The position numbers and the translations under genes are program-made. The notes beneath the pieces were generated by a model. That model saw nothing but the letters and a program-made list of their open reading frames with translations. It searched no databases and was not told where the DNA came from. A DNA stretch of 64,000 nt from Physcomitrium patens (lineage: Eukaryota; Streptophyta; Bryopsida; Funariales; Funariaceae), in NCBI RefSeq assembly GCF_000002425.4, contig NC_037266.1, positions 7,195,180 through 7,259,179 on the forward strand, written 5' to 3'. This document shows, piece by piece, positions 12,112 to 23,900 of this stretch. Positions within the stretch are counted from its first letter, which is position 1. The number at the start of each line of letters is the position of its first letter.

Positions 12112-12828
12112 GTAAATTTTTATATATTTATCAAAAAACTCAAAATTTATCCAACTCAAAGAATATACTATAATTTTTTCTAAAAAAATAATATTTTAAA
12201 AATTGAAGTATAAAAATCATTAAAAATAAATAAATTGACTAATACAAATGCTTTCAATGCTTTAGTGAATTTATTTACTTACTTTTTATTTACTTTTTAA
12301 TATAATATGATCTTTTAAATATAATAAATTACTATAAAAATAGTTAGTTGATAAAAACTCTAAATTAACTATATTTTATGGTGTTATTATTTAAGAACAT
12401 AACAATCAATTTACAAATACATGTAATTTTTACAACCAATGGAAATGTATTTATATTTATACACATTAGATTCATAAAAACAAAATGCATTGTAGAAATT
12501 TGAGTAAGATAGAAGATTGTTAAGTGTAATAAATAAATATTAAAACTTCATTTGGACATTTGTAAAAAGAGTTTATAGTTTTATTCCACTCTTTTAAATC
12601 ACATTTAATATTATTTTAACATTTTTATTTAAAAACATATAAAAGAATAATATGTTACAAACCAAAAAAAATCTTGATTTGTAACTGGATAAGATGTTTT
12701 TATAAGTGTGTAATTATTTGGTGATATTTATAATATTTAACACTTTATATTACTTCTAGAGAATTATTTTCTAATTTCACCTAAATACTTTTATGATAGA
12801 TAAATGCTAGTAATAAATCTATCATAAA
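11910..12828. repeat. Inverted repeat with a terminal hairpin
   Basis: The 31 bases at 11910-11940 recur in reverse complement at about 12789-12820 with only about one substitution and one inserted base, 850 bp apart. The right arm is itself palindromic: the 12 bases at 12790-12801 pair exactly with 12817-12828 around a 15-base loop. This could be the footprint of a small non-autonomous transposon or chance in AT-rich DNA. Confidence 0.4.
12075..12110. repeat. Poly(T) run of 36 bases
   Basis: An uninterrupted T homopolymer within AT-rich spacer. It could be the reverse complement of a retroposon poly(A) tail, but I see no recognisable element body beside it. Confidence 0.8.
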
Positions 12829-13284
12829 TGTATTTGATCCAAAAATAAAATAAAAAATTATTATTCCTATTATAATGATAATATCTATTTATCTTACTAT
12901 TTTTTATTTTATTAATATATATAGTATTAATTTAATTATTTAGTTTTGTATTAGAAATTGGCATATTAAGTGCTATCTTAGTTGCAATATATACCACCAA
13001 TAGACTTGGTGCAATTGATAAAAAGTAATGCAAGTAAGATTAATTTTGTGATTCTAATAGATTAAATCTGAATAGATGAAGTTTAAGTTATAATTTTTAT
13101 TGACTGATTGTTGTATACAATTGTGATTGAGAAAGTTTCCATATAAATACACTCATTTTAAAGGACTATACTACTAAAGCTTTAAAAAGATCTTTTGCTT
13201 AGTAAAGCAAAACTTTCTTTTAGAAACCATTGCCTCTAGAAATAATATGAAGTCAAGTATGTCATTATATGCATCAACGTTTTA

Positions 13285-13313
13285 TTGTTATTATTATTAT
13301 TATTATTATTATT
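13285..13313. repeat. (TTA)n microsatellite
   Basis: About nine copies of a TTA unit in AT-rich spacer. Confidence 0.85.
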
Positions 13314-13654
13314 CTTTTAATAATAAGTCTAGTTATGCCAACACATATCTTGTTTCTAACAATCAAAACAAATTTAAAGAATTTTATTTTTTTATTTTAA
13401 TGATTAAATTTTATACTATTTTCCAAAGTTCCTTGAATGTTTGTAAAAATCAGTTCTTAAAGTAGGACAACAACAAATTCTAAAAACAAATGTACATTTT
13501 TTCTCATTATTTCCTCTAAGAGTTTTTAGAATAATTTTTCCTAGTAAGTAATTCAAGCAAGTAAAGCTTCTCAATTTCAGCCAATCAAAGAATTTAAAAA
13601 TTGTGTCCTCTTCACTCTTTAGCAATTAGAAACAAAATGCCGACTTGTGCATTA

Positions 13655-13659
13655 TAAAA

Positions 13660-13702
<43 letters not shown>
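13655..13702. repeat. (AAAT)n microsatellite
   Basis: About twelve perfect tetranucleotide copies. Shorter arrays of the same unit occur near 6530 and 38970. Confidence 0.9.
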
Positions 13703-13704
<2 letters not shown>

Positions 13705-13751
13705 GATAAAAACAAGACATGTAAATATTAATAATAAATATTAAATAAATA

Positions 13752-13757
<6 letters not shown>

Positions 13758-13788
<31 letters not shown>
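13758..13788. repeat. (TA)n microsatellite
   Basis: About 31 bases of alternating TA between AT-rich spacer and the 3' side of MED4. Confidence 0.9.
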
Positions 13789-13793
<5 letters not shown>

Positions 13794-14459
13794 TTTATTG
13801 TGGTCATGCTCTAAAAGATTCATGATAAACATTCCTTACATCCATCTCCACAATATGGCACCCAATCAAGTCAACCTTGATTCCAATTCCCAAACGAAAC
13901 AATCTCTAACTTGTTTAAACTCTACCAATCTCTACTTCTAATCCTCATTGCATTCCTACCTAAATCATCATCCTAACCAATTGAGCTGAGAAGGCACTTC
14001 ACACTCTCGCTTCCACTTCAAGCTTCACGCTTTGACACCAATCACTTTCATATATATCAGGCAGGGCACAAACAGAAAGCAGCCGATAGGTGGTTTGGAT
14101 CCGTGAACTTTTATTTCACGACAAAAAAAAATCTGTTCTTGAACAAAGTAAAGAAGCACTGCATACTAAAAAGCAAACAATTTGAATTGAATACTTAAGA
14201 ATAATCTGTTTTATCTTACTCTGCTCATTCTCATCTCTCTCTTGCTTTCTTCAGGAAACAGTTCAAGTGAGGAAGGGCACAAAGACAAAATCAAAATGTG
14301 AAGCCAATACAAGTTATGACTGAAAAAATGTCCAAAATATAGTATGCTGTTTGTACAAAAACTATGTTAATTACCCGACTGCAGACTGGGTCTTCTGTGC
14401 AAAAGCCATAATACATAAGCGACCATACTGTATGAATATTCTCAACCAGACCCGATCCT

Positions 14460-15849
14460 TCAATCTTCGTCTTCATCAGATTCGCTGGCGGAGCCGTAAT
14501 CACTACTAAGATCGTCTTCAAGTTCTGGATTAAGATCGAGATTAACATGTGGAACAACCATAGTAACTGGAACTGGCACCCTGGGAGGTAGACCCTCCAT
14601 GGGCATACCAGGCAACGGTGGCAGAGGAATGGGATCTCCAATCTTCCAACCTGCTGGCATTGGTGGTAGCTCTGCCATCGGAGGGAGCTGTACAGGCATC
14701 CCTGGCCGCCAACCTGCAGGCATTATTGGCTCCGCCTTGGGTGGTTCAGCTTCCTCCAGAGCTTCAGGCGCAGGGGGTGGTGCAAAAGCACTTGTGAACC
14801 CTAGATCGGACACTTGCACATGATAAAGTTGTGATGCTCTCATATTCTCCTCTTGTGGGGCTGGGGGTAAGGCTCCACGCAGTATAGTCTCTCCGGCTCC
14901 ATAATCAGGTGGAGCAAATGTGGTGTAGCTGATGCGATGTGCGTATGAGACCAACTCTGCAACTGGAACAGATTTTCTGTGTTTTCCTTTCTTCAAGTCG
15001 GCGTACTCCTCCAATGCGTCCTCTAACACCTGATGCGCATCCCGGACTCGCTTGGCAAAAGCTCTGACCACAACATCCTTGGTGTTGATTTCCTCGGCGA
15101 TTTGCTGCTTCTCTTGTTCTATGTCCTGGAGCTCTTGCAGCTCTGAAACAGCTTCGTACAGGAGGTTCTGGTGGTTTTCCAACAGTGCCTGAACCTCTTT
15201 AGATGTGACTGCAGCTTGACCTTCAGGAGGAAGAATTGCACCAGCCAAAAAAGGTGGAATCGACACCTTCATATGTCCAGGTTGCCAACTTTTCGTTGCT
15301 GAAACCACTTATAAAAATCAATCCAAGAGCCCAACTTGGTGACAGTAGAACAAAAAGAACCAAAAAAATTGTACATGCAACATATCGTCAAGTTCGCTGT
15401 CACGAATCATTCAACCTCCGCCCAATTGTCGGTATTTCTTGACGACTTCGTTGTTTCATTGCTTCACGGAGAATTTTTCTTATTATCGCTCAACCCCAGG
15501 AAACACACCCATGTGTACACTACGTCCCGTCATTTCAAGAAAAAAATTCAATTCAAGAAAAAAGGTAAAAATTCAAATTACAAAATAATAAAACAATAGC
15601 TAACCGAGGGCTAACCTTACCGGCAAGCTCGACGAGTCGGTTGGCTAAGCCCGCCATTTCCTGGAGAAGCATGTGCGCTCGCCGCTGCGGAGGCTGGTTC
15701 ATAAGAGCACTTCGCACAACAGCAGGGCGCGCCGTAGCAGCAGTATCCATAGGAACAGCTTGGTCATGCTGTTGCTGCTGCGACCTTGCAGGACCCCACA
15801 TTGACTGGAGCTCCCCATGCCCCGCGCTTCCCATACTCAGCATGCTCAT
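14460..15849 (-). CDS. MED4: Mediator of RNA polymerase II transcription subunit 4
   Basis: Model complement(join(14460..15298, 15621..15849)), 355 residues. Mediator links transcription factors to RNA polymerase II in the nucleus, and MED4 sits in the middle module. The exon 1 protein is glutamine- and alanine-rich, then RRAHMLLQEMAGLANRLVELA. Exon 2 contains the coiled-coil core with LLYEAVSELQELQDIEQEK, then YAHRISYTTFAPPDYGAGE and LRGALPPAPQEENMRASQLY, the most conserved block of plant MED4. Two proline-rich PAGW repeats and an acidic tail ending SDYGSASESDEDED follow. The intron has a GTAAGG donor and TTTCAG acceptor and is phase 1, restoring an alanine codon. I start at the ATG at 15849; the frame upstream looks like leader. 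The protein is shorter than the roughly 425-residue Arabidopsis protein, mainly at the N-terminus. Confidence 0.92.
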
Positions 15850-16270
15850 CGTGACAACCTCTCCAAAACCTGTACCCAACACGAAACACAAAACCACGGC
15901 TTCAACCCTTCACTCTACGACCACTCTCGACCAAGCCGCCGATCGCTAAAGCTCGAATTCTCATCACCATTGCATACCCTAAAACTTGGTCGCAGTTGCT
16001 GGGCAGCCTGCCGAGCAAGCTCATTTGTCCAAACCCCCGCAGATTTCAAACCACCGCTGCACAAACGGCGCCAAACCCAGATGCAGAAACAGGCCAACCT
16101 GCATGCGCGAGGTAGCTTGCAGACAACAGCACTGTCGAGGAATCGATTCGTCTGCAAATCCTCACGTCGCAGGAAACATGGCGGACTTTACAAGACGGGC
16201 ACTCTGATGTGTGGATGCCTGCCAGTTCGGTACTTCTCTCCCTCAACTAGAAGGGTGCATGCCTTTAGGT
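15850..16270 (-). promoter_or_regulatory. MED4 5' leader and promoter region
   Basis: This short, balanced-composition stretch should carry the MED4 5' untranslated region and promoter. Open frames on both strands overlap and show no domain. No clear TATA box is visible. Only about 420 bp separate the MED4 start codon from the tandem repeat and the retrotransposon block beyond it. Confidence 0.35.
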
Positions 16271-16740
16271 TTGAGATTTTGAAGAGTTATTCCTCTCTTT
16301 ATAAGCTTTCCAGAAAGCTCTCACTTGCTCTAAGAAGAGTTCGTATGAATCAGTAGTGCCTTTTTGCATAAAGAGAGAGCTAGTCACTCTTCAAGGTTTT
16401 TCTTTGGAGATTTTCTCAAAGTAAATTTCGAATTTGGATTTGTGATTCTGAAGAGTTTTTTCTCTTTCTGCAAGCTTTCTAGAAAGCTACCACTTACTCC
16501 AAAAAGAGTTAGTATGAACCAATAGTGTTTTTTTGGATAAAAAAAAAAAACCATTCACTCTTTAGAGCTTTTTTTGGAGGTTTTTTCAAAATATAGTTTG
16601 AATTTGGATTTGAGATTTTGAGGAATTGTTCCTTTCTTTATAAGATTTCCAAAAAACTCTCATTTGCTTAGAGAAGAGATAGTATGAAGTTGTGGTGCTT
16701 TCTTTTTATAATAAAGATGAACTAGTTACTTTGTGTTAAT
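16271..16740. repeat. Three tandem copies of a ~170-bp unit
   Basis: The unit starts with a TTGAGATTTTGAAGAG-like motif at 16271, 16440 and 16610, giving spacings of 169 and 170 bp. Copies 1 and 2 align over their whole length, sharing AAGCTTTC-AGAAAGCT, AGAGTT-GTATGAA and the closing GAATTTGGATT. Copy 3 aligns for about 125 bp and then fades into unrelated AT-rich DNA. Divergence between copies is clearly visible, so the array is old. Confidence 0.8.
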
Positions 16741-17749
16741 ATGATCTATAGATTTGTTTGATCAAAAAGTATATTATAAAGAATTTTAGGAGGTGGGATT
16801 TTGTGTGTATATATTAGGACTAAATAGCTCTCCAAAGAGCCATTATGTGCTCAAATCTAATGAAGTAAAGAGCTATGGTATCTATTTAAGTGAAAAAGGG
16901 GTATCAACTACTATATACGATCAAGAGCTACCATGTATATATGAAGTGGTGGAATTTGTTTGAGTGAAAGGTAGAGTTTGATCATATCTAATTGCAACCA
17001 AAAACCTTGTACTTTCTTGAAACAAACTCTTTCATCATATAAATGATATTGTTTAAGATTCCTAATCTAATAAGACGATTTTCTTGCCTTGATTAAGTTG
17101 TTGAATTGATGTATGGTTCTTTTGAAAGATGAAGACCATTTTTTGTCTCTTCCTAATGATTCTCTATTGTTTTTTCTTCTATAAGTTGTCTCTCTACGTT
17201 ATTATAAGATAATGGCATTTGAAGAGTTATATTAACTCTCTATCTTCTTACATGCCTTTATAACATGTTGTGCTTAATAAATTGGTATCAATCTTGTTTT
17301 TTAGAATTGGATATGCTTTCACAAACTGTCTATTCGATGCTCTTATGTCTTTTCTTTATCCATTTGTTGGGCTCAATTTGGATGCATATTGTTTAATAAG
17401 TAGTAAATCAAAGAAGGTGTATGTTGCATATATAAAATTTGTGAGTATACATTGAAACAATTGAAGTAAGATTTATTTGGCCATGGGATGAGATAGTAAT
17501 TTGGTTTTTTATTATGAGATCATGGATATTGAAAAAGATATTTATTAGAGCTTGTTTTAGAGTCTTATAGTCTTATATTTTATGTCTAGTAGATGTTTAG
17601 TATATTCTCTAGGATTTGGTTGGTAGCATTATGAGTAAAGATGAATATGTCTTTGGATATACTAGCCATTAATCATCTTATTTAATGTATCTTATACATA
17701 TCTCTCAAATAACTAAAATCAATATATATTAGTTGAAAGTTCTAAATAT
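16741..17749. other. AT-rich spacer beside the retrotransposon block
   Basis: No coding frame of interest. The sequence lies between the tandem array and the truncated 3' end of the minus-strand retrotransposon, and does not visibly match that element. Confidence 0.4.
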
Positions 17750-18530
17750 TACTCCTTGCAATAAGCATCCATTTTGGTCTTCTACCTTCCTTGAGCTTCT
17801 TTTAATTGTATCTTCATTGTTGCATGTAGCTTTGACAAATGATTTGCTAAATCTTCCACTATAGGATTATCAACTTTTGAAAAGTCAACAGTATCAAGTC
17901 GTGGATGATAACCATAATTAGCAAAGAAAGATGTTTATTGACTAGAATGTATTGAATTATTGTATGCAAACTCTGCTAATGGCAAAAGAGTTGTCTAATC
18001 ATTTTGATGATAGTTGATAATATACCTCAAATATTGTTCCAAAATTTGATTTACTTGTTCCATTTGACCATCAGTTTGAGGATGAAAAGTCAAAGAAAGC
18101 TTTATATCCACCTTTAAAATCTTGAATAAGGTTTTTCAAAATCTTGATACAAATTGAGTCCCTTTATTTGATATAATATCCTTTGGCAATCCATGATAGC
18201 AATAGATATTGTCAATAAAAAGCTTAGTTGTTTTTTCACTTGAAATAGATTTTGTAAATAGTATAAAATGTATCATTTTGGTAAAGCGATCTACGATTAC
18301 AAATGTAGAATCATATAAACTTGAGATGAGAAGTTCCATGATAAAATTCATAAAAACAGAACACCATGGTTGTTTTGGAATAGGCAATGATTGAAGTAGT
18401 CCATAAGATCAATGGCGAAGAATTTTAAATCTTGAACAAGTATCGCATGATTGTACAAAGTCTTTGACTTCCTTCTACATTTGAAGCCACCAAAAATCTC
18501 TTGATATAAGCTCCAAAGTTTTATTGCATC
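17750..18530 (-). pseudogene. Integrase remnant of the older chromovirus
   Basis: The open piece 18136-18387 matches the integrase core (FIMELLISS, IVDRFTKM and DIISNKGTQF). Weaker similarity continues to about 17750, where it stops before the C-terminal part and chromodomain seen in the younger copy. Confidence 0.75.
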
Positions 18531-18849
18531 TAAAATGTTTGGCTATTAAAAAATCATAACAAACTTAAAGGACATGTAATCGTGCCTTGCCTTCTAGAAT
18601 ATATAGACGATTTTTGAAGTATAGTAGATTGTTCTTGAACTCAAACTTTGAAGTATCATAGGACTTAGTAGAAGTATTCTTGATATCATGAACAAGAGCA
18701 TTAGAGAACATATTTGATTGAATTTACTTGACAAAGCTTGAATCAATAGTCAATGTTGATTTTATTGTTCAAAAATAAAAATTCTCGAGCTTCAAGAAGA
18801 TTGTTCATTATTGATCAAAAGATGCATCTCTTTTTTTTAGTGCAAGATA

Positions 18850-20010
18850 AGAATGTCTAGAAAGGACATTTGATAGATCTTATTATTTTCCAAGTCGATG
18901 AGTGATCTTGAAATTGAATCTAGATAAAAACATGTTCCAACGAGCTTGACGACAATTCAAAATATGTTTTGACATGAAGCACTTGAGGTTCTTATGATCT
19001 GTATACATAGTGATTGGATTTATAACAATACAGCACCCATAGCAAAGTCTGATACATTTATTTCTACAAAAAATGCCTTGAAAAAGTTGACGTAGTGTAA
19101 GATTGGTCGAGAAGTAAATTCCTTCTTTAAAGCATCAAATGATGCTTTTTTTTCTTTATTCTACTCAAGTTTGTCTTTACAAGTCAAACATGTAAGTGGA
19201 GCTATAACTTGATAAAAATTCTTAATGAAGATTCAATAGTAATTAGCAAAGTCTAAAAAATATTGCACATCTCATATTATTTTTGAAATCTTCCAATCTA
19301 TAATAGTTTGGACCTTCTTGGAAATAATCCATCATAAGACCTTTGTTGGAAATGATATATTCTAAAAAGTCAACTTGAGTAGTGTGGAATACACACTTTT
19401 CTAACTTGGCATATAATCCTACATCTCTTAGTTTCTATAACACACAATGAATATGAAGTTCATATTTTGAGTTTTTAGAATAGATTAAAATGTCATCTAA
19501 ATAAAAAAAATGACAAAATCATCTAGAAACTCACAAAAAACATCATTTACAAGATGTTGAAAAGTAGCTAGTGCATTTGTAAGTCCAAAAGTCATGACAT
19601 TATATTCAAAATGTCCATACCTAGTGTGAAAAGCAGTCTTCCATTCATCTCTTTTTTTGATACGAATTAAGTTGTATGTTCCTCGTAGATCTTTTTTGGT
19701 ATAGATCTTTGTTTGATTGAGTTGGTCAAGAAGTTCTAAAATCAAAGAAAAATAATACCTATTATTGATGGTGATCTTATTAAGTCCTCGATAATCCATA
19801 CACATCTACAAAGATCCATCTTTCTTCTTCACAAATAAGATAGGAGCTCCGACTGGAGATTTAGAATGACATATGAAGTTCTTTGTCAAATTTTCATGAA
19901 TGTATTCATTTAATGTAACCAACTCATTCTTTGATAAGTTATAGATTGGTCTAAATGGTGGTTGAGATCCTTCTTACAAATCAATTGAAAAATCATAAGG
20001 TCGATGCTCT
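18850..20010 (-). pseudogene. Reverse transcriptase/RNase H remnant of the older chromovirus
   Basis: The clearest piece is 19497-19805, with [14 protein letters not shown] and FLDDF motifs typical of gypsy reverse transcriptase. A frame slip in a T run near 19505 falls directly before the catalytic YLDD motif, which is still readable in the next frame. RNase H-like sequence follows in pieces toward 18850. Confidence 0.75.
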
Positions 20011-20189
20011 AGAAGAATATTTATATTCTTTTTTTCAAAAACATCTTAGAATTCTTCATATTGGCTAAGAATACCACTTGACATTTTTTCACCATTAGAA
20101 ATAGGCATAGCATATATAACAAAAGATCATTCTTTTGCAGTATGTATGAAAGCTCTTTCACCTATTAGTAAAAGTTTGGAAGTACTAGA

Positions 20190-20640
20190 ATTTTGTATTT
20201 CTACTTCGATAACTCGAACTTGGATTATACTACAAGAAAAGTTAAGGTTACGAGAAATCTAATCTATTTGAAGGTTATATTTTTCTAGCGACAATAATCC
20301 TAAAATTACCGGATTGGAGGAAGATTTTATTACATTAAATACTACTATGTTATTATGATCCTTAATTTTTACATCTAAACAAATAGTCTCATGGGTAATA
20401 TTTTCAAAAGACAACAAACAACCATCTATGACTTCTACATGTACGGATTTAGTTTTCTTGACTAAAGATATTTTTTGATTTTTGACAAAATCTTCATCTA
20501 TAGAATAGGTTGAGCCTCTTCAATCTAATAAAGCAAAGACTTTGTGATTTTTAGATCCTAAATACACATCTATTATAAAACAAGGTGAGGGATGTGAGGA
20601 GAGAATAGAACCTTTACTAGGTATTGCACACAATTCCGAC
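20190..20640 (-). pseudogene. Aspartic protease remnant of the older chromovirus
   Basis: Minus-strand translation resembles the younger element's protease region over most of its length, including the part beginning just after the gag/pol junction near 20640. The frame is interrupted. Family knowledge: this protease processes the Gag-Pol polyprotein. Confidence 0.6.
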
Positions 20641-20689
20641 CGCATGGTTCCTATTATAGCTAGAGAAAATTATTTTCTGACATATTATC

Positions 20690-21719
20690 TTCTTTGGAAT
20701 TATGCTCCTCATTTTGTAATTGTGTTGCTTCTTTGAATAATATTGAGCAATGTACTTAGATTTTCCTTAATATAAATACAAATCCTCTTGGCAACATCGA
20801 GTCTATTTCTACTCTATGAGAGTTTTAAAATATATCATATTAATTTGCATTGGTTCCGGCCTTGAAGAATATGTTTCAAAAAACTTGGAAGTTGCCACCA
20901 ATACTTCACTTGTTCTTCTCCAACTAAGTCTTTGTTCTTGACGCCTTTCAAATAATCGATTGTCGCATGTAATGGCTTGAATAATAAATCGTTCCAAAGA
21001 TTCTACTTTTGGCATTACTATTAAAAAATCTTTGACATTGTTCTTTAATCCATATCAAAATTGATTGATGAGTGCTTTATCATTCTACTCCACATCTTAA
21101 GCAAGGTTTTGGAATTCAGCAATATATGTGGTAGCTGATTGTGATTCTTGTCATAAAGATAAGAATTTGGTCTCTACTACTTGTTCTCAATCACTTTCTC
21201 CAAATGTGGCCATAAATATTTCTAGGAATGAATTCAAATCATAAAAGAGTCCCAAATCTTTTTTTATTAAAAGTACAAACTTAGAAAGAGCACTTCTTGA
21301 TAGAATGTGCCTATGAATCTAACTTGAGTAAATCCATCGAGATATTAGAAAGGATGCAACCTTAGATAGAGCTTGACTTATTGCAAAAATCTTCAAAATT
21401 TTGATCTTGTTCTATCAAACTTCTCAAGCATATTAATCCTTGTCTCTGTCATACTTATAGAAGCTAAACTCCTTGGATTTAGTTGTGAGGTCGATCTACT
21501 TGCTTCCTTCAATTGCAAAACTTCATGTTGCAGACTCTAAACTTCTTTTATAACTATAGGCATAGTACCTCTATGATTCACATTAGAAATACATGAGATT
21601 TTTATTACAAGAGTATTGACAAGCTCATGAAGATCTATAATAGTTACAAATCTATTCTCATTTTGGCTAGGTGTAGCATCCATAATCTTTCCTTCCATAA
21701 GCAACTCAAACAAATTCAA
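20690..21719 (-). pseudogene. gag remnant of the older chromovirus
   Basis: Open pieces at 21537-21719 and 20809-21015 match the position and sequence of the younger element's gag, including the block just before the zinc knuckle. Stops and frameshifts separate the pieces. Gag would form the intracellular particle of the retrotransposon; this copy cannot. Confidence 0.7.
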
Positions 21720-22110
21720 AAAGTTACATTAGAGGAGGATAATCCGCAACCTCTAATAAAATTTTCCACAAAGAAGGATAATCCACTCTCTTTAAAAAAA
21801 GATCAATTTTAGAAAACAAGACCTTTTTTAAAAAAAAAAAAAAAAAAATGTAGGTAGTATGCATCCTTCAAAATATAACAATAGAAGTGAGATAATCCAT
21901 CCACTTTTTAAAAAGACAAAAATAATATGTTAGCACTCTTGTCAACCTATTACGGACATGAATTCCAAAGAAAGAGAATCCTCAATACACTCTTGTATCA
22001 CTGAAGAGAACTAGAAAGTCACTCAAAAGGTAATGTAATATTAACTACAATAGCTATTGCAAAAAAAAAAAGACTAGAAAGACTTCAAACAAGACTAAGG
22101 ACTAGAATGG

Positions 22111-22115
22111 TGTTG
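22111..22115. repeat. Left target-site duplication
   Basis: tgttg immediately before the 5' LTR pairs with cgttg at 28505-28509 right after the 3' LTR. The surrounding sequence on both sides belongs to the older element's LTR, which confirms the junction. Confidence 0.7.
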
Positions 22116-22676
22116 TGTCACGGACATAATCATGTAAGCTAGTAATTACATATACAAATAGGTAGAAGTAAATAAAAGTAGATAAAAGTAAGTTAATTCT
22201 ATAGTATTTAATATGAAAGCTTCCTAGAAGCTTTATAGATGTTGCTTTGACTTCATAGGTGTCTTTAATTGACTTTTCGGATTAGAAGCGTGGTCAAGAA
22301 GTTGGCCATGTACCACACATGTTAATAGCTTGAAGATCAAGCTAACTATGTGGCCCAAATGTAGAAAAACTTGCCTTATAAGTCAAGACATGTGTCCTAC
22401 AAAGTCAACACATATTGGAGGTCCTATAGAACGTCGCCATGTAACCCTTAGTTAGATAGTATATATAGAAACAAGAGTGAAGGCTTCTTCACTCTTGTCA
22501 ACTCCTTTCTTGCTTCTAGTCTAGTTCCAAGGGTCTCTAGTTTTCTTGTCTTTTGGCAATAGCCATTCCAGTTTCTCTTTCAATATACATATTTATTTAT
22601 ATATATTTTGTTACCTCTCTTTAAGTAAAGGCTCACCTGTCTGAATTGTTTCTTCTTCGAGTTCTAGTCCTTGACA
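22116..22676 (+). repeat. 5' LTR of the younger chromovirus
   Basis: The 561-bp LTR is bounded by TGTCA and TGACA. It includes a TATATATA at about 22460, a plausible core promoter, followed by the motif gaaggcttcttcactcttgt. It matches the 3' LTR along its whole length; by eye I count about 38 substitutions and one indel (roughly 7 percent). The 3' boundary is set by the right-hand flank of the second LTR. A slightly longer LTR of about 20 extra bases cannot be fully excluded. Confidence 0.9.
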
Positions 22677-22696
22677 GATTGACAAGAATACACCTA

Positions 22697-22710
22697 CAAT
22701 ATCAGAGCTT
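22697..22710 (+). promoter_or_regulatory. Probable primer-binding site (methionine tRNA type)
   Basis: The sequence around atatcagagc resembles the TGGTATCAGAGC primer-binding site of many plant LTR retrotransposons, complementary to a methionine tRNA 3' end. It lies about 20 bases after the assigned LTR end, further than the usual 0-5 bases, and the leading TGG is degraded. Confidence 0.5.
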
Positions 22711-22888
22711 TGTCTAATCTTGATTAAAAGTGGATTACTCCTTTTTCTTAAGAAGACATAAGCATATTAGAAGTTGTGGATTACCCTCTTCTAAACTGAT
22801 ATTGTCCTTAGTATTTTCTTTGTTCTCAATTCCTCTCTTCTATTTGTCTTAAGCGATATAAGACATCTTCTCTCTTCTAAGTGTTATT

Positions 22889-23821
22889 ATGGTAGAACTT
22901 GTTGAAATAAAGAGTGCAATCGCACAAATGCAAGAGTAATTGAGGGAGTTAATGCTTGCGATGCATGAACTCAATTTACCACCACATGGAGCAACAAGAT
23001 TGGCAGGAAGTGAAGATATAGAAATGGTTGGATCTGCTTCAACATCTGCACGAAACCATGTCCTTTCTCCTATGGTGGAACATCCTTCAAATGTTAGAGA
23101 ACCAAAAATTACCCTACTCGAGAAGTTTGATGGCACTATATTCAAGTTTCGAGGATTTATTAATCAAGTGCAACTTGTGATTGAACTTCAATCCCAAAGC
23201 TATCCAACTTCAGGATCGCAAGTTAGATTCATTGGTACGCTTCTTTTAGGTTTAGCACTATCGTAGTTTTCATCTTTTCTTGAATGACGAGATCCAATAT
23301 TGGATAATCTAGAGGTATTTTTGGCGGAGTTTCGATCCATGTATGGAGAACATGATGCAATTTGTGTTGCAACCAATAAGATCCGTATTTTATGACAAGG
23401 CAATTGATTAGTAACGTTATATGCTTCACAATTTTGATAACTTGCAACTGATATCAAGTGGGATGATGCTGCACTTATTAGCCAATTTCTCTACGGATTA
23501 CAATATGAAGTAAAAAAATTAATCCTCAACTTACCTGATCTTCAAACATTGAGTCAAGCAATTGACTTTGTTATGAAGTGCGACAATCGCCTTTTTGAAT
23601 TTCGATCTGAGAACTGTACAAGTGGACCTCAACGTTACTATAATTCAATGGCAACACCAACACCTCTTCAACACATACATTCGGAAGTAGAAGATATGCA
23701 AATTAATGCAGTACGTTTGAAACCTCTTATTGAGCAAGAAAAGACTCGTCGTCATCAAGAAGAATTATATTTACATTGTGGAGAACCAAAGCACACTGCT
23801 CAACAGTGTCTAAAGAAATGA
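22889..23821 (+). pseudogene. gag of the younger chromovirus, interrupted
   Basis: The frame starts MVELVEIKSAIAQMQE, meets a TAA at 22937, continues to a stop at 23264-23266, and after further stops resumes in the same frame at 23549-23821. The last part carries a retroviral-type zinc knuckle (LHCGEPKHTAQQC), but the first cysteine of the CCHC set is a tyrosine codon (TAT for an expected TGT). Gag normally packages the RNA in a cytoplasmic particle. With internal stops and a damaged knuckle this copy is a pseudogene. Confidence 0.8.
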
Positions 23822-23900
23822 CGCAATCACAAAATCAGGAGTATGGCTATGAGGAAGATAATATGTCAAAAAATGAGTTTGTCCATGTACAATAGGGACC

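Larger units (their letters stand above)
10001..14459. other. AT-rich spacer with simple repeats
   Basis: The first 700 bases may include the 3' untranslated region of the preceding gene. From about 11.4 to 13.9 kb the sequence is extremely AT-rich with low-complexity tracts. It contains a 36-base T run, trinucleotide and tetranucleotide arrays and an inverted repeat, listed separately. The last 200 bases should be the MED4 3' untranslated region. I see no gene or recognisable transposon protein. Confidence 0.45.
17750..22115 (-). mobile_element. Decayed Ty3/gypsy chromovirus, older copy, left part
   Basis: On the minus strand this stretch matches the plus-strand element at 22116-28504 in order gag, protease, reverse transcriptase, RNase H, integrase, but is heavily broken by stops and frameshifts. 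Homology starts in LTR-derived sequence at about 21953-22115 and ends within integrase near 17750, so the chromodomain and 3' LTR are missing. The rest of its 5' LTR lies at 28505-28900, on the far side of the younger insertion. It is clearly non-functional and older than the element that split it. Confidence 0.85.

Noticed and set aside
13247..13465. Plus-strand frame rich in tyrosine
   Set aside because: Its content comes from a (TTA)n microsatellite, not from a gene.
13655..13788. CRISPR-like or satellite array
   Set aside because: These are simple tetranucleotide and dinucleotide microsatellites without spacers.
15850..15897. Upstream start for MED4 (MVLCFVLGTG...)
   Set aside because: The extra residues do not resemble MED4, and the stretch looks like leader sequence. 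The ATG at 15849 is preferred.
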